Assembly: GCA_938028845.1 (NCBI GenBank)
Contig: CALIZJ010000004.1
Coordinates: 1-54,668 of the forward strand
Length of the DNA stretch: 54,668 nt
Direction: 5' to 3'
From: an uncultured Blautia sp.
GTDB taxonomy: Bacteria; Bacillota; Clostridia; Lachnospirales; Lachnospiraceae
Below the pieces are notes generated by a model that saw nothing but the letters and a program-made list of their open reading frames with translations, did not search any database and was not told the origin of the DNA. The position numbers were made by a program, and so were the translations under genes. This document shows, piece after piece, positions 1 through 8,829 of this stretch. Each line of letters begins with the position of its first letter. The first letter of the stretch is position 1.

Positions 1-729
1 GCTGCCCCAGAACATGATCTGAACCGGCAGGGCAAAACGGCTGTCATAATAGAACAGGACCTTTTGTATTCCAGTCACACACATCCATACCGTCAACAGT
101 TCAAATAAAATAGCTGCAATTACAATCCAACGGCTTTTTTTCAGTGCGGGATCATTTTCCCGGTCTGCTGCAAGCATATCAATGATTTTGGTTTTCCGAA
201 TAGTACGGGTGTTAAATAGCCCTACCACAAGAAAACTTAAAACAAAGAAGCTCACCGTCAGCAGAACGGTATCGGGAAACAATGTCCATGTCAGTTCATA
301 GCTTTTCCCGTAAGAAGTCAGCAGCATTGCCGTAATGAACTGGGAACAGAACACTCCGAGGAAAATTCCTATGGCAATCGAAAGCATCCCCATTACAAAA
401 GTTTCCGCAAAAAACAGCCTGCCAACGGTTTTCTGTTCCATTCCCATGATGGATTGAACCGCAAATTCCTTTTGTTTGCGCCGCAGCATATAGTTGTTGA
501 CAAACCGTATCAGAAACAGCAGAAAGAGGGTGATCACACAAATAGCAACTTTCATCCCGTCACTTAATACCGTAAAATTGTATTCACTCCCTATATCCGG
601 CTGATAGCAGCTGCTGGAAATGGACAGGAATGAATAAAAGAGTGTGACGCAGATTGTCAAGGTTACGATATAAACCAGATAGTCTTTGACAGACCGCTTC
701 GCATTTCTTAAAACAAGTTTAGCATACAT
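1..729 (-). CDS. FtsX-like ABC transporter permease, BceB type (partial)
   Basis: The minus-strand frame is open from an ATG at 729 to the left edge (243 codons), so the C-terminal part is missing. The N-terminus begins MYAKLVLRNAKRSVKDY, followed by a hydrophobic helix at about residues 18-38 and further membrane segments near 55-75, 100-130 and 150-175. Loops contain a basic stretch (LRRKQKEFAVQ), as in FtsX-domain permeases of the bacitracin/antimicrobial-peptide resistance family. The start overlaps the 3' end of the upstream ATPase gene by 11 bp, so the two are translationally coupled. With the ATPase it probably forms a BceAB-type peptide-sensing and detoxification transporter in the cytoplasmic membrane. 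The ligand cannot be told from sequence; a general lipoprotein/peptide FtsX exporter is the alternative. Confidence 0.85.
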   Translation of the reverse strand, partial: MYAKLVLRNAKRSVKDYLVYIVTLTICVTLFYSFLSISSSCYQPDIGSEYNFTVLSDGMKVAICVITLFLLFLIRFVNNYMLRRKQKEFAVQSIMGMEQKTVGRLFFAETFVMGMLSIAIGIFLGVFCSQFITAMLLTSYGKSYELTWTLFPDTVLLTVSFFVLSFLVVGLFNTRTIRKTKIIDMLAADRENDPALKKSRWIVIAAILFELLTVWMCVTGIQKVLFYYDSRFALPVQIMFWGS

Positions 730-1486
730 GGCTTTGTCCCCCTCCGATCATGGTAAGGACATTCAGGATCTTATGGAAAAAAGCACTCCGGCTGTTGTTT
801 CCCTTATGCAATTCTGTAAAAATCTCTCCGTCCTGTAAAAAGAGAATACGGTTCGCATAGCTGGCCGTGAAAGCGTCATGTGTTACCATGAGAATGGTTG
901 CTCCCATCTGCTCATTGATACTTTGTATTGTGGAGAGAAGCATTTGAGAGGAATGACTGTCCAGTGCACCTGTGGGCTCATCAGCCAAAAGCAGCTTTGG
1001 AAGGTTGATGATGGCTCTGGCGCAGGCACAGCGCTGCTTCTGGCCCCCGGACACTTGATAGGGATATTTGTTCAGAATATCACGGATGTTTAATTTTTCG
1101 GCAATATTCATAATACAAGGCTCCACTTCTTTCACTGGGGTCTTGTTGATCGCTAACGCCAAGGCGATGTTTTCAGAGATCGTCAGGGTGTCCAGCAGAT
1201 TGAAGTCCTGAAACACAAACCCTAAATTCTCCCGGCGAAAGCGGGCAAGAGATTTCGGTTTTATCTCTGTAATGTCTGTCCCCTCCAAATAGATGTGGCC
1301 TGCGCTTACTGTGTCAATAGTAGAAATACAGTTGAGCAGCGTTGTTTTCCCGGAGCCGGACGCTCCCATAATTCCCAGAAATTCGCCTGCTTTTACGGAA
1401 AAGCTAATATCCTGAATGGCTTTTGTGATGTTTCCCTCGCTGCCGTAATATTTTTGGATATGCTCCAATTTCAAAATAGGTTCCAT
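719..1486 (-). CDS. ABC transporter ATP-binding protein, BceA type
   Basis: 255 residues. It carries Walker A GASGSGKTT (about residues 41-49), a Q-loop (FVFQDFN), the signature VSGGQKQR (about 144), Walker B LLLADEPTGALDS and an H-loop THD. This is the MacB/BceA class of ATPase that pairs with FtsX-like permeases. It lies directly upstream of and overlaps the permease gene, and downstream of a BceRS-like two-component system, the usual layout of antimicrobial-peptide resistance modules in Firmicutes. The ATPase energises the permease from the cytoplasmic side. The specific peptide is unknown. Repeats upstream of the gene look like the response-regulator binding site. Confidence 0.93.
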   Translation of the reverse strand: MEPILKLEHIQKYYGSEGNITKAIQDISFSVKAGEFLGIMGASGSGKTTLLNCISTIDTVSAGHIYLEGTDITEIKPKSLARFRRENLGFVFQDFNLLDTLTISENIALALAINKTPVKEVEPCIMNIAEKLNIRDILNKYPYQVSGGQKQRCACARAIINLPKLLLADEPTGALDSHSSQMLLSTIQSINEQMGATILMVTHDAFTASYANRILFLQDGEIFTELHKGNNSRSAFFHKILNVLTMIGGGQSHVC

Positions 1487-1557
1487 GTGTTCCCCTGCCT
1501 TTCTAAATCTTTCCTGCTTTTATTGTAAGCTGTATTCCTGGCTTTTTGTATTAAGTT

Positions 1558-1588
1558 TTCTTACGCAGTTCTTACAAAAACGTAAGAA
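1558..1588 (-). promoter_or_regulatory. Probable response-regulator binding repeats upstream of bceA-like gene
   Basis: On the minus strand GTAAGAA occurs twice in direct orientation, starting 11 bp apart (one helical turn), and a third inverted copy (TTCTTAC) lies just upstream. The array sits between the kinase stop and the transporter start, ahead of a TACAAT -10-like hexamer with a poor -35. That is the arrangement expected for activation by an OmpR-family regulator such as the one encoded at 2614-3282. The assignment is inferred from spacing and position only. Confidence 0.5.
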
Positions 1589-1597
1589 GTGCAGAGC

Positions 1598-2617
1598 CTA
1601 TGAGCCCTGCACCCCGGTCACAAAATCGTTTATACGAAAGGAAAGAGAAATGGTGGTTCCCTTCCCTTCGGAACTTGCAAAAATGCCTATTCCCAGCTTA
1701 TCACAAAGGCATTTGCATAGATACAGGCCAATTCCGGTAGAGCTGTGGATCGTCCTTCCGTTCTGTCCTGTAAATCCTTTTTCAAAAATACGGGATAAAT
1801 CGCTCGCCGGTATGCCTATGCCGTTATCTTCAACAGATAAGATGATTCTATCCTTTTCTTTTACAGCGAAAAAATGTAAAGCCGGCTGCTGACATGCACG
1901 GTATTTTACTGCATTGCTGATCAGCTGGTCTAAAATAAACCGCAGCCATTTATCGTCTGAATAAATACTGTACTCCGTATCCTCTACGGTAACGGCTACA
2001 TTGTTTTGCCGCAAAAGATATTTGTTATCTGCGATCGCTCCATGTATCACATTGTTAAGGGCAATTTCCCGGATAGAATAATCCTTTTCTGTATGCTCGC
2101 TGCGGGCGTAGTATAAAGCCTGTTCTGTAAAGCGGTTGATGTTTTCAAGCTCGGCCATTAAATCTCTGGTAAAAGAACAGCGGTTATTTTCGCAGATCAG
2201 CTTCATAGCTGTAATCGGCGTTTTTACTTCATGTATCCATTGTTCGATGTATTCTTTATATTCTTTCCGTTCCCTTTGTACCTGTCCGATCCGTTCCAGC
2301 ATGGATTTTTCAGCCATCTTCATGATCTGATAGAATACCTGTTCCTCGGCTTTTTCCGGCTTCTGCATGATTTCCGGCAGCAAATACCGTTCTTCTAACT
2401 GCTCCGTCATATCCAGTAATTTGTCCAGATATTTTTTCCGGGAGAGATAAAAAAGCAGCAGACAGGAAGCAAGGACGATCAGCCAGACAACAAGGATGAA
2501 TAGGATGGTTTGAAGAGTATTGCCGCTTGCGATTAAAAATAGGGCAAGTGCAAGCATACCCAGCAGATTGACCAGAATGACAGGCAGTTGATTTTTCAGA
2601 TATTGTCTGCCGCTCAT
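1598..2617 (-). CDS. Sensor histidine kinase, BceS-like (intramembrane-sensing)
   Basis: 339 residues. Two N-terminal membrane helices (about 10-30 and 33-57) are separated by almost no extracytoplasmic loop, so this kinase should sense through its partner transporter rather than bind ligand directly. The H-box is WIHEVKTPITAMKL (phospho-His near residue 129), the N-box LISNAVKY and the G-boxes VEDNGIGIP and STGIGLYLC. Its start overlaps the regulator stop (ATGA type), so the two are co-translated. The BceRS-BceAB grouping implies a response to cell-wall-active peptides; this is family knowledge, not shown by the sequence. Confidence 0.92.
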   Translation of the reverse strand: MSGRQYLKNQLPVILVNLLGMLALALFLIASGNTLQTILFILVVWLIVLASCLLLFYLSRKKYLDKLLDMTEQLEERYLLPEIMQKPEKAEEQVFYQIMKMAEKSMLERIGQVQRERKEYKEYIEQWIHEVKTPITAMKLICENNRCSFTRDLMAELENINRFTEQALYYARSEHTEKDYSIREIALNNVIHGAIADNKYLLRQNNVAVTVEDTEYSIYSDDKWLRFILDQLISNAVKYRACQQPALHFFAVKEKDRIILSVEDNGIGIPASDLSRIFEKGFTGQNGRTIHSSTGIGLYLCKCLCDKLGIGIFASSEGKGTTISLSFRINDFVTGVQGS

Positions 2618-3282
2618 AATGTGTACCCTTGCCTGTGTTTCGTTTTAATAAAGCCGGAGAGTCCAATGGACGCCAGTTTCTCACGGATACGGGTCATATT
2701 CACACTTAGGGCGTTGTCATCTACATAAAGCTGATTATCCCAAAGAAAATCCACAATATCACTGCGAGGACATATTTTTCCTGCGTTCTTAAAAAGATAG
2801 TAGAGTATTTTTAGCTCATTTTTCGTCAGATCGGCTTTTTGTCCATTGTATTCCAGAAAACTGCTCTCTAAATGTAAGTCTGCTCCATTCCATGAAAGTA
2901 CTTCGGCTTGACTAAAAGCATACGCCCGCCGCAGTAAGGATGCGATCTTTGCAAGCAAAATCGCTGTGTTATATGGCTTTGTGATAAATGCGTCCCCGCC
3001 CAGCATGATGCTGTTCAATTCGTCCATATCTGTGCTGCTGCTTGTCACAAATACTATAGGAATATTAGAGAAGCTTCGAATTTGCAAACAAATTTCAAAG
3101 CCGCTGTTTCCCGGCAATTTTATATCCAACAGAACCAAATGAGGGGCAAAGTTTTTTAACTGCTGGATCACCTCTGCGAAATCGGTAACTGCCAGGACCT
3201 CATATCCATTGCCTGCCAAGAGGTTTTTTAATTGTATTTGTATTGTAAGATCATCTTCAACGATTAGTATTCTCTGTTTCAT
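2614..3282 (-). CDS. OmpR/PhoB-family response regulator, BceR-like
   Basis: 222 residues. The N-terminal receiver domain (1-120) has the acidic pair EDD, the phospho-acceptor in LVLLDIKLPG, the switch T/S in FVTSSS and Lys in ITKPY. The C-terminal winged-helix domain (about 130-220) includes LTKNELKILYYLF and ends in KTKHRQGYTL. It is first in the operon with the kinase and probably activates the adjacent ABC transporter genes through the repeats at 1558-1588. Confidence 0.94.
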   Translation of the reverse strand: MKQRILIVEDDLTIQIQLKNLLAGNGYEVLAVTDFAEVIQQLKNFAPHLVLLDIKLPGNSGFEICLQIRSFSNIPIVFVTSSSTDMDELNSIMLGGDAFITKPYNTAILLAKIASLLRRAYAFSQAEVLSWNGADLHLESSFLEYNGQKADLTKNELKILYYLFKNAGKICPRSDIVDFLWDNQLYVDDNALSVNMTRIREKLASIGLSGFIKTKHRQGYTL

Positions 3283-3343
3283 CTTTATCCTGCTCCAAAT
3301 TTAATCTAATAAAAAATACTGCGATTCAGGGCTTTGCAAATAC

Positions 3344-3373
3344 AAAGCAACCCTTTCCTGCATAAATGCAGGT
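3344..3373 (-). terminator. Stem-loops after the GntR gene
   Basis: Two adjacent hairpins lie between the GntR-family gene and the response-regulator gene: AGGGCTTTG paired with CAAAG..CCCT, and CCTGCAT paired with ATGCAGG. They separate two minus-strand units. No clean T-run follows, so termination efficiency is uncertain. Confidence 0.4.
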
Positions 3374-3379
3374 TCCGTT

Positions 3380-4087
3380 TTACTTCACGCCTTCCTCCAG
3401 CATCCTCAAAATCGTCTGCCGATTATAGGTAAGGTGCATGATCATAGCGCACCTGGCTCCCACGTCATCCCCCTTTAAGATCGCCTCCAAAACGGCCCTA
3501 TGAGAACTTAACGTTTCCTCCATTAAAATCCGGTGCGTCACATTGGCAAAGGTAAGCACAGCTGTATTGATCACCGGAATCAGCCGTTCCACCACCTGAT
3601 TTCTGCTGCATCTGGCAATGCAGGTATGGAACTCAATATCCTTCCGCAAGTGATTCGCTCCCCGCTTGTATAAGTCCTCTGTCTCACGACACAGCCGCGT
3701 CAATTCTTCCAGCTCGGCCTTGGTGGCCTTTCTGCTGGCAAGAGCCGCGGTTTCCGGTTCGATCATAAGGCGCACGTCAAACAGTTCTAAAGCCAGAGTA
3801 TATTTATCCTCAATTTGAGAAAAACCTAAAGGGTCCTCCGCTAACGCGCAGGTACTGATCACATAAGTGCCGGAGCCTCTGCGGACGTCCAGGATTCCTC
3901 TGGAGACGAGACCCTTCACCGCCTCCCGTATGGTACTTCGTCCGACTTTGAATTTTTCTGCCAGCTCAAATTCATTGGGGATTTTTTCTCCAATAGCGAT
4001 GGGTTCATTTACGATATATTTCATCAGCTCGTCTTCAATCTGTGCCCCCAGGGAGGGTTGGTGCAGTTTACCCTTTTCGTAATACAT
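3380..4087 (-). CDS. GntR-family transcriptional regulator, FadR/FCD subfamily
   Basis: 235 residues from the ATG at 4087, which has a GGAG ribosome binding site; an upstream in-frame GTG would add three residues. The N-terminal winged helix-turn-helix (about 15-80) includes IPNEFELAEKFKVGRSTIRE and GSGTYV. The C-terminal all-helical FCD ligand domain (about 100-230) has the family's metal/ligand histidines in regions such as DIEFHTCIARCSRN and SSHRAVLEAI. It is divergently transcribed from ssnA, the first gene of the purine/molybdenum hydroxylase operon, which makes it a likely local regulator responding to a pathway metabolite. The ligand is unknown. Confidence 0.9.
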   Translation of the reverse strand: MYYEKGKLHQPSLGAQIEDELMKYIVNEPIAIGEKIPNEFELAEKFKVGRSTIREAVKGLVSRGILDVRRGSGTYVISTCALAEDPLGFSQIEDKYTLALELFDVRLMIEPETAALASRKATKAELEELTRLCRETEDLYKRGANHLRKDIEFHTCIARCSRNQVVERLIPVINTAVLTFANVTHRILMEETLSSHRAVLEAILKGDDVGARCAMIMHLTYNRQTILRMLEEGVK

Positions 4088-4247
4088 ATTTATCACTCCA
4101 GTTTATAAATAAGATTGGTCATTGATATTAGGTGCGTCGGCGGCTGCCAAAAAGGAGATTCCTTATCTTATATATGGTATCAATGAAATCTGCTTTCTGC
4201 AAGAAGGAATTAGGATGATAAGTAATCTCAAAAATTTTTTGATATTG

Positions 4248-4298
4248 CCAAAAAAATTGTATTTTGCTATTGAAATACCCGGAGAATTATGCTACATT
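4248..4298 (+). promoter_or_regulatory. ssnA promoter with upstream A-tract element
   Basis: A TTGAAA -35 (4270-4275), a 17-bp spacer and a TACATT -10 (4293-4298) preceded by TGC (extended -10) precede ssnA by about 80 bp. Immediately upstream is CCAAAAAAATTGTATTTTGC, closely resembling the element ahead of dpaL and in the regulator/hydantoinase intergenic region. It is a candidate operator shared by the purine operons. Confidence 0.55.
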
Positions 4299-4378
4299 GG
4301 TAGTATAAAATTCCCAAAAAAATACGCAAAAAGCCTAGTGTGTTTAGAAAAAATTTACAAGCAAAAGGAGGATACCAT

Positions 4379-5716
4379 ATGCTTATTATTGGAAACGGGA
4401 GAATGATCACAAGGGACGCATCCAACGCATTTATCGAAAACGGCGCAGTTGCAATGGATGGTAACACCATTACCATGGTGGGGGTAACAGATGAGGTAAA
4501 GAAGGTCTATCCGGATGCAGAGTACATAGATGCCAAGGGTGGGGTAATCATGCCCGCATATATCAACGCCCATGAGCATATCTACAGCGCTTTTGCAAGG
4601 GGACTGAGCATCAAAGGATATAATCCCAAAGGCTTTCTGGATATTTTAGACGGGATGTGGTGGACCATAGACCGCCATTTAACCTTAGAGCAGACGAAGC
4701 TTTCTGCATATGCCACTTATATCGATTCCATTAAAAATGGTGTGACAACTGTATTTGACCATCACGCCAGCTTTGGACATATTACCGGTTCTTTAAGCGC
4801 GATAGAAGAAGCGGCTAAGGATCTTGGCATCCGTACCTGCCTTTGCTATGAGATTTCCGACCGGGACGGCATGGACAAGGCAAGAGAGTCCGTGATGGAA
4901 AATGTAAACTTTATTAAACATGCCCAGAAAGATGACAGCGACATGCTGGCAGCTATGATGGGAATGCACGCGTCCTTTACCATCTCCGATGAGACGATGG
5001 AACTTTGCAACGAATTAAAACCAGAGGGCGTGGGATACCATATCCATGTGGCGGAAGGAATCTATGATCTTCACCAGTGCTTAAAGGAGCATGGAAAACG
5101 GATCGTGGACCGTCTTTACGACTGGAATATCCTTGGCCCGAAAACACTTTTAGGACACTGTATTTATATTAATGAACATGAGATGGATCTGATCAAGGAA
5201 ACAGACACGATGGTAGTCCATAATCCAGAGTCAAATATGGGCAATGCCTGCGGATGTCCTCCTACCATGGCTCTTGTGCATAAGGGCGTGCTTACCGGAC
5301 TGGGAACAGACGGCTACACCCATGACATGGTGGAATCCTGGAAGGTAGCAAATGTCCTTCACAAGCATCACCTCTGCGATCCAAACGCAGCATGGGGCGA
5401 AGTTCCGCAGATGCTTTTTGAAGGCAATGCAAAGATTGCAAACCGCTATTTTAAGAAGCCTCTGGGCGTTTTAAAAGAAGGAGCGGCAGCGGATGTGATC
5501 GTGGTGGACTATGATCCGCTTACTCCTATGAATGAGAATAACATAAACGGCCACCTGATGTTCGGCACCAACGGCAGCATGGTTATGACTACAGTATGTA
5601 ACGGTAAAGTTCTGATGAAAGACCGGGAAGTGCTGGTATGCGATGAAGAAAAGATGATGGCAGACTGCCGCCAGGCTGCAAAAGAACTTGCAGAGGATAT
5701 TAACAGCGGAAGATAG
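4379..5716 (+). CDS. ssnA: Amidohydrolase SsnA, selenium/purine cluster type
   Basis: 445 residues. The start is the ATG at 4379 with AAGGAGG seven bases upstream; the longer frame back to 4340 lacks a site. It is a cytoplasmic metal-dependent amidohydrolase of the guanine deaminase/chlorohydrolase type. The metal ligands are visible in order: NAHEHIY (HxH motif, about residue 63), HIHVAEG, LLGHCIY and GLGTDGYTHD. The C-terminal beta-sandwich part carries GAAADVIVVDYDP. SsnA genes occur with ygfK and selenium-dependent Mo hydroxylases, and SsnA is one of the genes linked to anaerobic urate/purine breakdown. The exact substrate is not established here; deamination or hydrolytic opening of an aminopurine or imidazole intermediate is plausible. 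It is first in a long plus-strand operon. Confidence 0.92.
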   Translation: MLIIGNGRMITRDASNAFIENGAVAMDGNTITMVGVTDEVKKVYPDAEYIDAKGGVIMPAYINAHEHIYSAFARGLSIKGYNPKGFLDILDGMWWTIDRHLTLEQTKLSAYATYIDSIKNGVTTVFDHHASFGHITGSLSAIEEAAKDLGIRTCLCYEISDRDGMDKARESVMENVNFIKHAQKDDSDMLAAMMGMHASFTISDETMELCNELKPEGVGYHIHVAEGIYDLHQCLKEHGKRIVDRLYDWNILGPKTLLGHCIYINEHEMDLIKETDTMVVHNPESNMGNACGCPPTMALVHKGVLTGLGTDGYTHDMVESWKVANVLHKHHLCDPNAAWGEVPQMLFEGNAKIANRYFKKPLGVLKEGAAADVIVVDYDPLTPMNENNINGHLMFGTNGSMVMTTVCNGKVLMKDREVLVCDEEKMMADCRQAAKELAEDINSGR

Positions 5717-5740
5717 GATAACAGATAACAGGATATGACA

Positions 5741-5760
5741 GGGCGGCAAAAAAGCCGCCC
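5741..5760 (+). other. Intercistronic hairpin ssnA-ygfK
   Basis: GGGCGGC and GCCGCCC form a perfect 7-bp stem around an A6 loop, with no T-run after it. It lies between the ssnA stop and the ygfK ribosome binding site, so it is more likely an mRNA-stabilising or processing element than a terminator. Confidence 0.6.
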
Positions 5761-5781
5761 CTAATAACAGGAGGAAATGAT

Positions 5782-8781
5782 ATGAGTGAAAAAATGACCT
5801 GTATGTCCTTTGGACAGCTTATGGACTGGGTTTTAGAAGAAAAGAAAAAAAGAGGGACTGTATTCGGGATCCATAGGCCATATATGGCAGATCCTTCTAA
5901 AAAAATGGAGATATTCGGAAGAAACTTAGAGACTCCCATAGGACCAGCGGCAGGCCCTCACACCCAGCTTGCCCAGAATATTGTAGCGTCCTATTTTGCA
6001 GGGGCACGTTTCTTTGAACTGAAGACGGTGCAGAAGGTAGACGGAGAGGATCTTGCAGCCTGCATTAACCGCCCCTGTATCCTGGCGGAGGACGAATGTT
6101 ATAACTGCGAATGGTCTACCGAGCTTTATGTTCCCCAGGCAATGGGAGAGTATATTAAGGCATGGTTTCTCCTTCATGTGATCGCCAAAGAGTTCGGGCT
6201 TGGAGATGCAGACGGATTCCAGTTTAACATTTCCGTAGGCTACGACCTGGCAGGAATCAAGGAACCGAAAGTCAACGGCTTTATTGACAGTATGATGCAT
6301 GCGGAAAATACAGAGATTTTTAAAGAATGTAAACAATGGCTTTTAGACCATGTGGATAAATTTGAAAAAGTGACCAGAGAGGATATAGAAGCCATCCCGG
6401 CAGAAATCTGTAATTCCGCTACGATCTCTACTTTGCACGGATGTCCGCCAAATGAGATCGAAAGCATTGCCAACCATCTGTTTAAGGAAAAACATCTGAA
6501 CACCTTTATTAAATGCAATCCTACTCTTTTGGGCTATGAATTTGCACGAAAGACCATGGATGAGATGGGCTACGATTATATGGCATTTGGGGATTTCCAT
6601 TTCCTGGATGATCTTCAGTATGAGGACGCTATTCCTATGTTCAGACGGCTGATCGCGCTTTCAGAGGAGCTGGGTCTTGCCTTTGGAGTAAAGATTACCA
6701 ATACCTTCCCGGTGGATGTGACCCGGAATGAACTTCCAAGCGAAGAAATGTATATGTCAGGAAAATCTTTATTCCCTCTGTCCATTTCCCTGGCAGCGAA
6801 ATTGTCCAGAGAGTTTGACGGAAAGCTTCGGATCGCTTATTCCGGCGGGGCAGATTACTATAACATCGACCGGATCATCGGCTGCGGCGTATGGCCGGTG
6901 ACCATGGCGACTACTTTATTAAAACCAGGCGGGTACCAGAGATTTTCCCAGCTGGCAGATAAGATTATGGAAAAGGGCGTAAAAGAGTGGACTGGAATCG
7001 ATGTGGAAGCATTGGAGAAGCTTGCAGAAGATGCCAGGACAGACGTTCACCATGTAAAGAGCATTAAACCAAATCCAAACCGTAAAAACGATAAGGAAGT
7101 GCCTCTTTTAGACTGTTTCTTTGCTCCATGTATCGAAGGCTGCCCTATCCATCAGGATATCACCAGCTATATTAAGCTTGCAGGAGAAGGCAAGTACGCA
7201 GATGCGCTCCGCGTTATCCTTGAGAAAAATGCCCTTCCCTTTATTACAGGAACCTTATGTGCCCATAACTGCATGAGTAAATGTACCCGTAACTTCTACG
7301 AGGAGCCGGTGAATATCCGTGGAACCAAGCTGCTTGCGGCAGAAAAGGGATACGATGAGGTAATAGGAGAGATAAAGGCAGGAGAAAAGAATGGAAAGAA
7401 AGTTGCCATCATCGGCGGCGGTCCGGCTGGTATTTCCTGTGCTTACTTCCTGGCAAGGGCAGGGGCTTCGGTAACGATCTTTGAAAAAGAGGCGGCTCTT
7501 GGCGGCGTGATCCGTTATGTGATCCCGGGATTTCGGATTTCAGAAGATGCCATTGCAAAGGACATTTCCTTTATAGAAAAGATGGGTGTTGACATTCGGA
7601 CAAATACAGAAGTTGCTTCTTTGGCCCAGGTAAAAGCACAGGGCTTCGACGCAGTGGTAGTAGCTGTAGGCGCAAGCAAACCGGGCACCTTAAAGCTGGA
7701 AAAAGGAGAGACGATAAATGCCCTGAAATTCCTGGCGGATTATAAACAAAAGGACGGAAACGTAGACCTTGGAAAGAACGTAGTGGTGATCGGCGGCGGA
7801 AATACAGCCATGGATACTGCCAGAGCTGCGAAACGCACCAAAGGTGTGGAAAATGTATATTTGGTTTACAGAAGGACCAAACGGTATATGCCGGCAGCAG
7901 AGGATGAGCTTTTAGAGGTACTGGAAGACGGCGTAGAATTTAAAGAACTCCTTTCTCCGGTAAGCCTTGCAGACGGAAAACTGATCTGTAAGAAAATGGA
8001 GCTTGGAGCCATGGACGCATCCGGCCGCGCCAGTGTAACAGAAACCGGAGACACCGAAGAGGTTCCGGCAGATTCTGTGATCGTGGCAGTGGGAGAAAAG
8101 GTTCCTACAGAGTATTATCAGGCAAATGACATAAATGTAAACGAAAGAGGAAAGGCAAAATTAAATGCCAAGACTTTAGAGTCCAGCGTATCCGGCGTTT
8201 ACCTTATAGGAGACGGCGCCGGCGGAGCGGCTACCATTGTGGAAGCCATCCGTGATGCCAAGCTTGCGGCGGAAGCTATTTTAGGCGAAGAAGTGGTGAA
8301 GGACGCACCGGTTACAGGGGAAGAAGAAACCTGTTTCGGCAAAAAAGGAATCCTTATGGAAAGCAAAGAGACCGATAAGGAAAGCGACAGATGCCTCACC
8401 TGTAATAAGATCTGTGAAAACTGTGTGGACGTATGTCCTAACAGAGCCAATATTTCCATTAAGGTTCCAGGAATGGAAATGAACCAGATCATCCACGTAG
8501 ATTACATGTGCAACGAATGTGGAAACTGTAAGAGTTTTTGTCCTTATGCAAGTGCGCCTTATAAAGATAAATTTACTCTTTTTGCCACAGAAGACGACAT
8601 GGCGGACAGCGAAAACGACGGCTTTACCGTGCTGGATCCGAAGACAAAAGAATGTAAAGTACGTCTTTTAGGAAATATAAGTGTTTGTAAGGCAGACGAC
8701 CCAGAGGATGAGATTTACGAGGGACTTCGCAGACTGATCTGTGCAGTGATCGACGACTACGGGTATCTGCTGATGAAATAA
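5782..8781 (+). CDS. ygfK: YgfK-type Fe-S/flavin oxidoreductase ('putative selenate reductase' subunit)
   Basis: 999 residues, starting after GGAGGAAATGAT. Residues about 1-420 resemble a dihydroorotate/dihydropyrimidine dehydrogenase-type FMN barrel (GPAAGPHTQLAQNI, KCNPTLLGYEF). A cysteine-rich GltD/DPD-like segment follows near 450-510 (CFFAPCIEGCP, TLCAHNCMSKCTRN). Next are FAD and NAD(P)H Rossmann folds at about 540-850 (VAIIGGGPAGISCAYF, VVVIGGGNTAMDTA). The C-terminal ferredoxin-like part has CLTCNKICENCVDVCPN and CNECGNCKSFCPYA. The domain content is that of dihydropyrimidine dehydrogenase with the barrel moved to the N-terminus. It probably reduces a ring intermediate or passes electrons to or from XdhD. 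The selenate-reductase label comes from E. coli genetics and need not be its main role. Confidence 0.92.
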   Translation: MSEKMTCMSFGQLMDWVLEEKKKRGTVFGIHRPYMADPSKKMEIFGRNLETPIGPAAGPHTQLAQNIVASYFAGARFFELKTVQKVDGEDLAACINRPCILAEDECYNCEWSTELYVPQAMGEYIKAWFLLHVIAKEFGLGDADGFQFNISVGYDLAGIKEPKVNGFIDSMMHAENTEIFKECKQWLLDHVDKFEKVTREDIEAIPAEICNSATISTLHGCPPNEIESIANHLFKEKHLNTFIKCNPTLLGYEFARKTMDEMGYDYMAFGDFHFLDDLQYEDAIPMFRRLIALSEELGLAFGVKITNTFPVDVTRNELPSEEMYMSGKSLFPLSISLAAKLSREFDGKLRIAYSGGADYYNIDRIIGCGVWPVTMATTLLKPGGYQRFSQLADKIMEKGVKEWTGIDVEALEKLAEDARTDVHHVKSIKPNPNRKNDKEVPLLDCFFAPCIEGCPIHQDITSYIKLAGEGKYADALRVILEKNALPFITGTLCAHNCMSKCTRNFYEEPVNIRGTKLLAAEKGYDEVIGEIKAGEKNGKKVAIIGGGPAGISCAYFLARAGASVTIFEKEAALGGVIRYVIPGFRISEDAIAKDISFIEKMGVDIRTNTEVASLAQVKAQGFDAVVVAVGASKPGTLKLEKGETINALKFLADYKQKDGNVDLGKNVVVIGGGNTAMDTARAAKRTKGVENVYLVYRRTKRYMPAAEDELLEVLEDGVEFKELLSPVSLADGKLICKKMELGAMDASGRASVTETGDTEEVPADSVIVAVGEKVPTEYYQANDINVNERGKAKLNAKTLESSVSGVYLIGDGAGGAATIVEAIRDAKLAAEAILGEEVVKDAPVTGEEETCFGKKGILMESKETDKESDRCLTCNKICENCVDVCPNRANISIKVPGMEMNQIIHVDYMCNECGNCKSFCPYASAPYKDKFTLFATEDDMADSENDGFTVLDPKTKECKVRLLGNISVCKADDPEDEIYEGLRRLICAVIDDYGYLLMK

Positions 8782-8829
8782 TTACCGGCCATGCAGTGAC
8801 CGGCAGCATAGAAAAAAGGAGGTTCGCTT

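Noticed and set aside
8342..8800. Selenocysteine codon in the Mo hydroxylase block
   Set aside because: All recognised genes here are uninterrupted by in-frame TGA; selenium in these enzymes is thought to be a labile cofactor ligand, not selenocysteine.
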